Positions 61,481-64,000 of a DNA stretch of 64,000 nucleotides are shown here, in pieces. Below the pieces are notes generated by a model that saw nothing but the letters and a program-made list of their open reading frames with translations, had not been told where the DNA came from and ran no database searches. Within the stretch, counting starts at the first letter, position 1. Every line of letters begins with the position of its first letter. The position numbers and the translations under genes were made by a program. Origin of the DNA: Haliaeetus albicilla (Eukaryota; Chordata; Aves; Accipitriformes; Accipitridae); the NCBI RefSeq assembly GCF_947461875.1, contig NC_091497.1:4532868-4596867 (forward strand), read 5' to 3'.

Positions 61481-61880
61481 ATCCAGCACGTAAAGGCCAG
61501 GGAAAAGCTTGGCAGCCTGCTAGTATTTTAGTTGGCATTGCACTGCAAAGGGTTTTTAAACTTCACTGAAACTACATTGTTACCCGAAGCATGTGAACCT
61601 ATTCAGAAATCATTTCGAAAGTCAACCATCTGTACATTTTGCAGCTATGAGAATGCCACAGGCAGCTGAGGATTTCTATTGCCTGATAATGTGCAGCATG
61701 ATAAATTTCAAATGGACACCGTTTTCCCGAATGGTAAAAGTACAAGTACGGCAAAGGCTATCAAACGCCCCATAAGGTTATTACGGCCATTTGGTTACCA
61801 AAGAGTCGTTCCCGAGTCCTAGGAGCTGAGACCCACGAAATGACTAGTTCCTTGACCAAATAAAACCCTTCTCCCCAGCT

Positions 61881-62135
61881 GCCCCGCGGTGTCTGCCTGA
61901 AATGGCCGAGCTGGAGCCGCGTCTGCAGGTTGCTGGCAAGCAGGAGCAGCAGAGCATCCCTGCGCCTACGGGCACTCCGCACGACAGACGGACGGTACGA
62001 CGCATGCGGAGCGTCTCAGCCGGGCCGTCTTGGAGGATAAACAGGCATTACACACATGCCTACCCACTACCGCATGCGTACATCCACCAGTTCCAGGAGC
62101 AACGGATCTCTCTAGCTGTATTTCCGAGGCTGACC
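61881..62135. promoter_or_regulatory. CpG-dense patch, possible small CpG-island promoter
   Basis: Roughly 20 CpGs in 255 bp, including CCGCGG at 61,884-61,889 and a cluster GACGGACGGTACGACGCATGCG near 61,990, in a region where CpG is otherwise rare. Such patches in bird genomes usually mark unmethylated promoters or first exons. On the plus strand an ATG at 61,902-61,904 sits in a strong Kozak context (G at -3, G at +4) and opens a 93-codon frame beginning MAELEPRLQVAG. No TATA box, convincing splice donor or known domain was found, so a gene is not called. Confidence 0.4.
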
Positions 62136-64000
62136 GTTTCCTCTGAGCATCTCTCAGGGGACTGTGGCAGTTTGTTCATCTAAGTTATTTGTTTACTATA
62201 AAACCCTTTGTGATGCTGTCTATTTGCCACACAGAAGTCTGGTCAGAAAGAATCTACGTATCCACTCCACAGAGCAGTAATAAAGAGGAGTATTGTAAAG
62301 AATATTTAAGAGTTAGGCATTGACAAAAAGAGGGATATAATAGGGATATGGTTTAATGCATATTTTAAAACATCAGTAAAAAGGCATCTGGCTCTGGCCA
62401 TCTATTAAACACTCAGTAAAGAAGAAAAAAAATCACCTTTCAGTATCCTGCATGACTACAGTCTTATGTTCTTTCATCATTCTACAGTTTAGGCTTTCTT
62501 TTCAAGTACCACGTGATGACTCGTGGAAACAGAGCGCCCACAAAAGGCCCACAGAGAGGTTATGGAAGACATTTTCTACTAGCTCTTTAGGAATATCAGT
62601 ACCCTAGTCTTGTAAAAAAGAGTCTCCACCAAAAGCTAGAAGAAACATCTGCATTGGTCCAACTTTGAAATTGTTTATTCAACACAAACAATGCCCTGTT
62701 TCTGCCTAGAGAAAAGAAATATGAGAACACGATAGCAGCTTTGATATGTAAGTCTCCCACGCACACAATTTTTACAGCAAAGATCATGTCTAGGAAAGCA
62801 TGAAGCTGTTCTGGAATCACTGTACTTGAGAATTCCTCAAAGGAAAGCAATCCTCCAAAAAAATTAGATAATGAGGCTTTTAGGCTTTTAACACTAGTGC
62901 AGTCATACTGAGTCATTTTACTCACACCATATGTTTGCATCCTCCTTCAGCTAGGATGTGAACCCTCTTTAGGAAGTCTTCTTAGATATTTAGTCATTTT
63001 ATACATTCTTCTTCTCTGTTCTCATTCAGTTCCACAACAGCTGAGATCTCTTGATTCATTTACTATTTATCAGAATAAATCAATTTGTTCTCTCTTTGAC
63101 TAGGCTTCATATTTACTCTATTGTTTTACAGTTAAATATACACTAGTTTTTCTCTGTAAAGTGCTTTCAAGCATTACAGTTAAGGTCAGAATGTAAATAA
63201 AGAAATTGATTAAATGTCAGTTTACCTTGATTAGCTACATCTTAAAGGATTCTTAAGAGATTGACAAAATGTTTTTATGCATCCTAAAAATAAATAAAGG
63301 TAACACCTTTTGTAAGGCGGGAAGAAAAACTACAGTGTATGAGGTTTAAACTGAAATCCTCATTTGATTTGCAAATATAAAGAAAGTAAAAGGGATGTTC
63401 AGAAAAAACGGATAGCTGGGAAATAAAAAGAACCCACTTACAAAACTGGAAAATTTAAACCATTCAGTTTGGGGTTTGACATTAAATAATTCTCCTTAAG
63501 ACAAAGCCATCTTTCCTTTACAACATCATTCTCCCAAACAAAAGGGGGCTCTGGAGTACAACAAAATCAAATGTTGGAGAATATAATTTGTGACGCAGTG
63601 TAGTAAGTCAGGTCCTTTTGTGTACAAAAATCAAGGAGTCCGATTTGGATTACGTCTCTGTTTTAACAGCACATTATCTACAGGATAGAAGAAAGATAAG
63701 TCACCTTGTACATTTGTTTCTATGCTGAAAGGATATTTCCATTAGAAATGCTCTCTATTTAAGCACCATCATGAGGGAAGAAGGAGGTGATTAGCAAAGA
63801 CAGTTAACAGCTCTATGGTATTTTTGAAATTACACAGGTCTGGCTATGTGAGAAACACGAAAAGGACTCCTGAATTGTGTCTACTCATAGCTACAAAAAT
63901 TACACAGACTTTTAGCAAAAATACCTTCCATAGTTCATACTAGGCATTGCTTAGAAGGGATGAGAGAGTTAACCACAGCCAGACCACTGGTCTATTTATT
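62136..64000. other. Gene-empty DNA to window end
   Basis: AT-rich sequence without a supported gene. A 114-codon minus-strand frame (62,596-62,940) starts with a true ATG and has a hydrophobic middle but no recognisable family, so it is left unannotated. Confidence 0.55.

Noticed and set aside
61761..61982. Minus-strand frame with Arg-rich start then Leu-rich run, resembling a signal peptide
   Set aside because: It begins with GTG rather than ATG and comes from the CpG-dense patch, where GC-rich DNA naturally encodes Arg and Leu.
62596..62940. 114-codon minus-strand frame starting with ATG
   Set aside because: Hydrophobic middle but no family resemblance, no splice or promoter support, and a length compatible with chance.

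Overview
The window looks like avian nuclear DNA, probably an intron or an intergenic gene-poor stretch. Two independent CR1 non-LTR retrotransposon copies of the bird/reptile type are recognisable, with the ATTCTATGA-like 3' end and C-terminal ORF2 words such as RRATKMIR. Two solo endogenous-retrovirus LTRs of families I remember as common in birds are also present. The remainder is AT-rich, CpG-poor single-copy DNA. There are no bacterial operons, ribosome-binding sites, tRNA or rRNA genes, or CRISPR arrays. I assign no species.

Layout. Positions 1-12,220: unremarkable DNA with a pyrimidine tract ending in CCAG (4255-4283), a 96-nt strand-pure purine tract (7490-7585) and a (TTTG)n run. 12,222-12,766: 5'-truncated CR1 on the minus strand. 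12,767-18,753: single-copy DNA with a decayed minus-strand reading frame (15,825-16,727). 18,754-19,343: GC/CpG-rich block with TATA box, splice-donor-like site and poly(A) signal, read as a probable solo LTR. 19,344-49,669: long gene-empty stretch with low-complexity tracts, two CpG-enriched or exon-like patches (29,650-29,970; 34,240-34,545), a candidate conserved regulatory segment (29,990-30,180) and a tight 38-nt hairpin (47,553-47,590). 49,676-50,210: plus-strand solo LTR with a perfect 6-bp target duplication. 52,798-52,930: probable very old CR1 relic. About 53,960-58,113: a long plus-strand CR1 with decayed endonuclease and reverse-transcriptase reading frames, split by a later minus-strand LTR (56,571-57,697). 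58,114-64,000: single-copy DNA ending in an AT-rich homeodomain-palindrome segment and a CpG-dense patch (61,881-62,135).

No intact host protein-coding gene can be supported. Most short open frames are the size expected by chance in DNA of this composition. The best-supported biology is the transposon record: one CR1 insertion was later hit by a retroviral LTR whose flanks still carry a near-perfect target duplication. No gene set works together here. The most interesting untested items are the CpG-dense patch near 62 kb, the LTR-like promoter block near 19 kb, the hairpin at 47.55 kb and the decayed frame near 16 kb.
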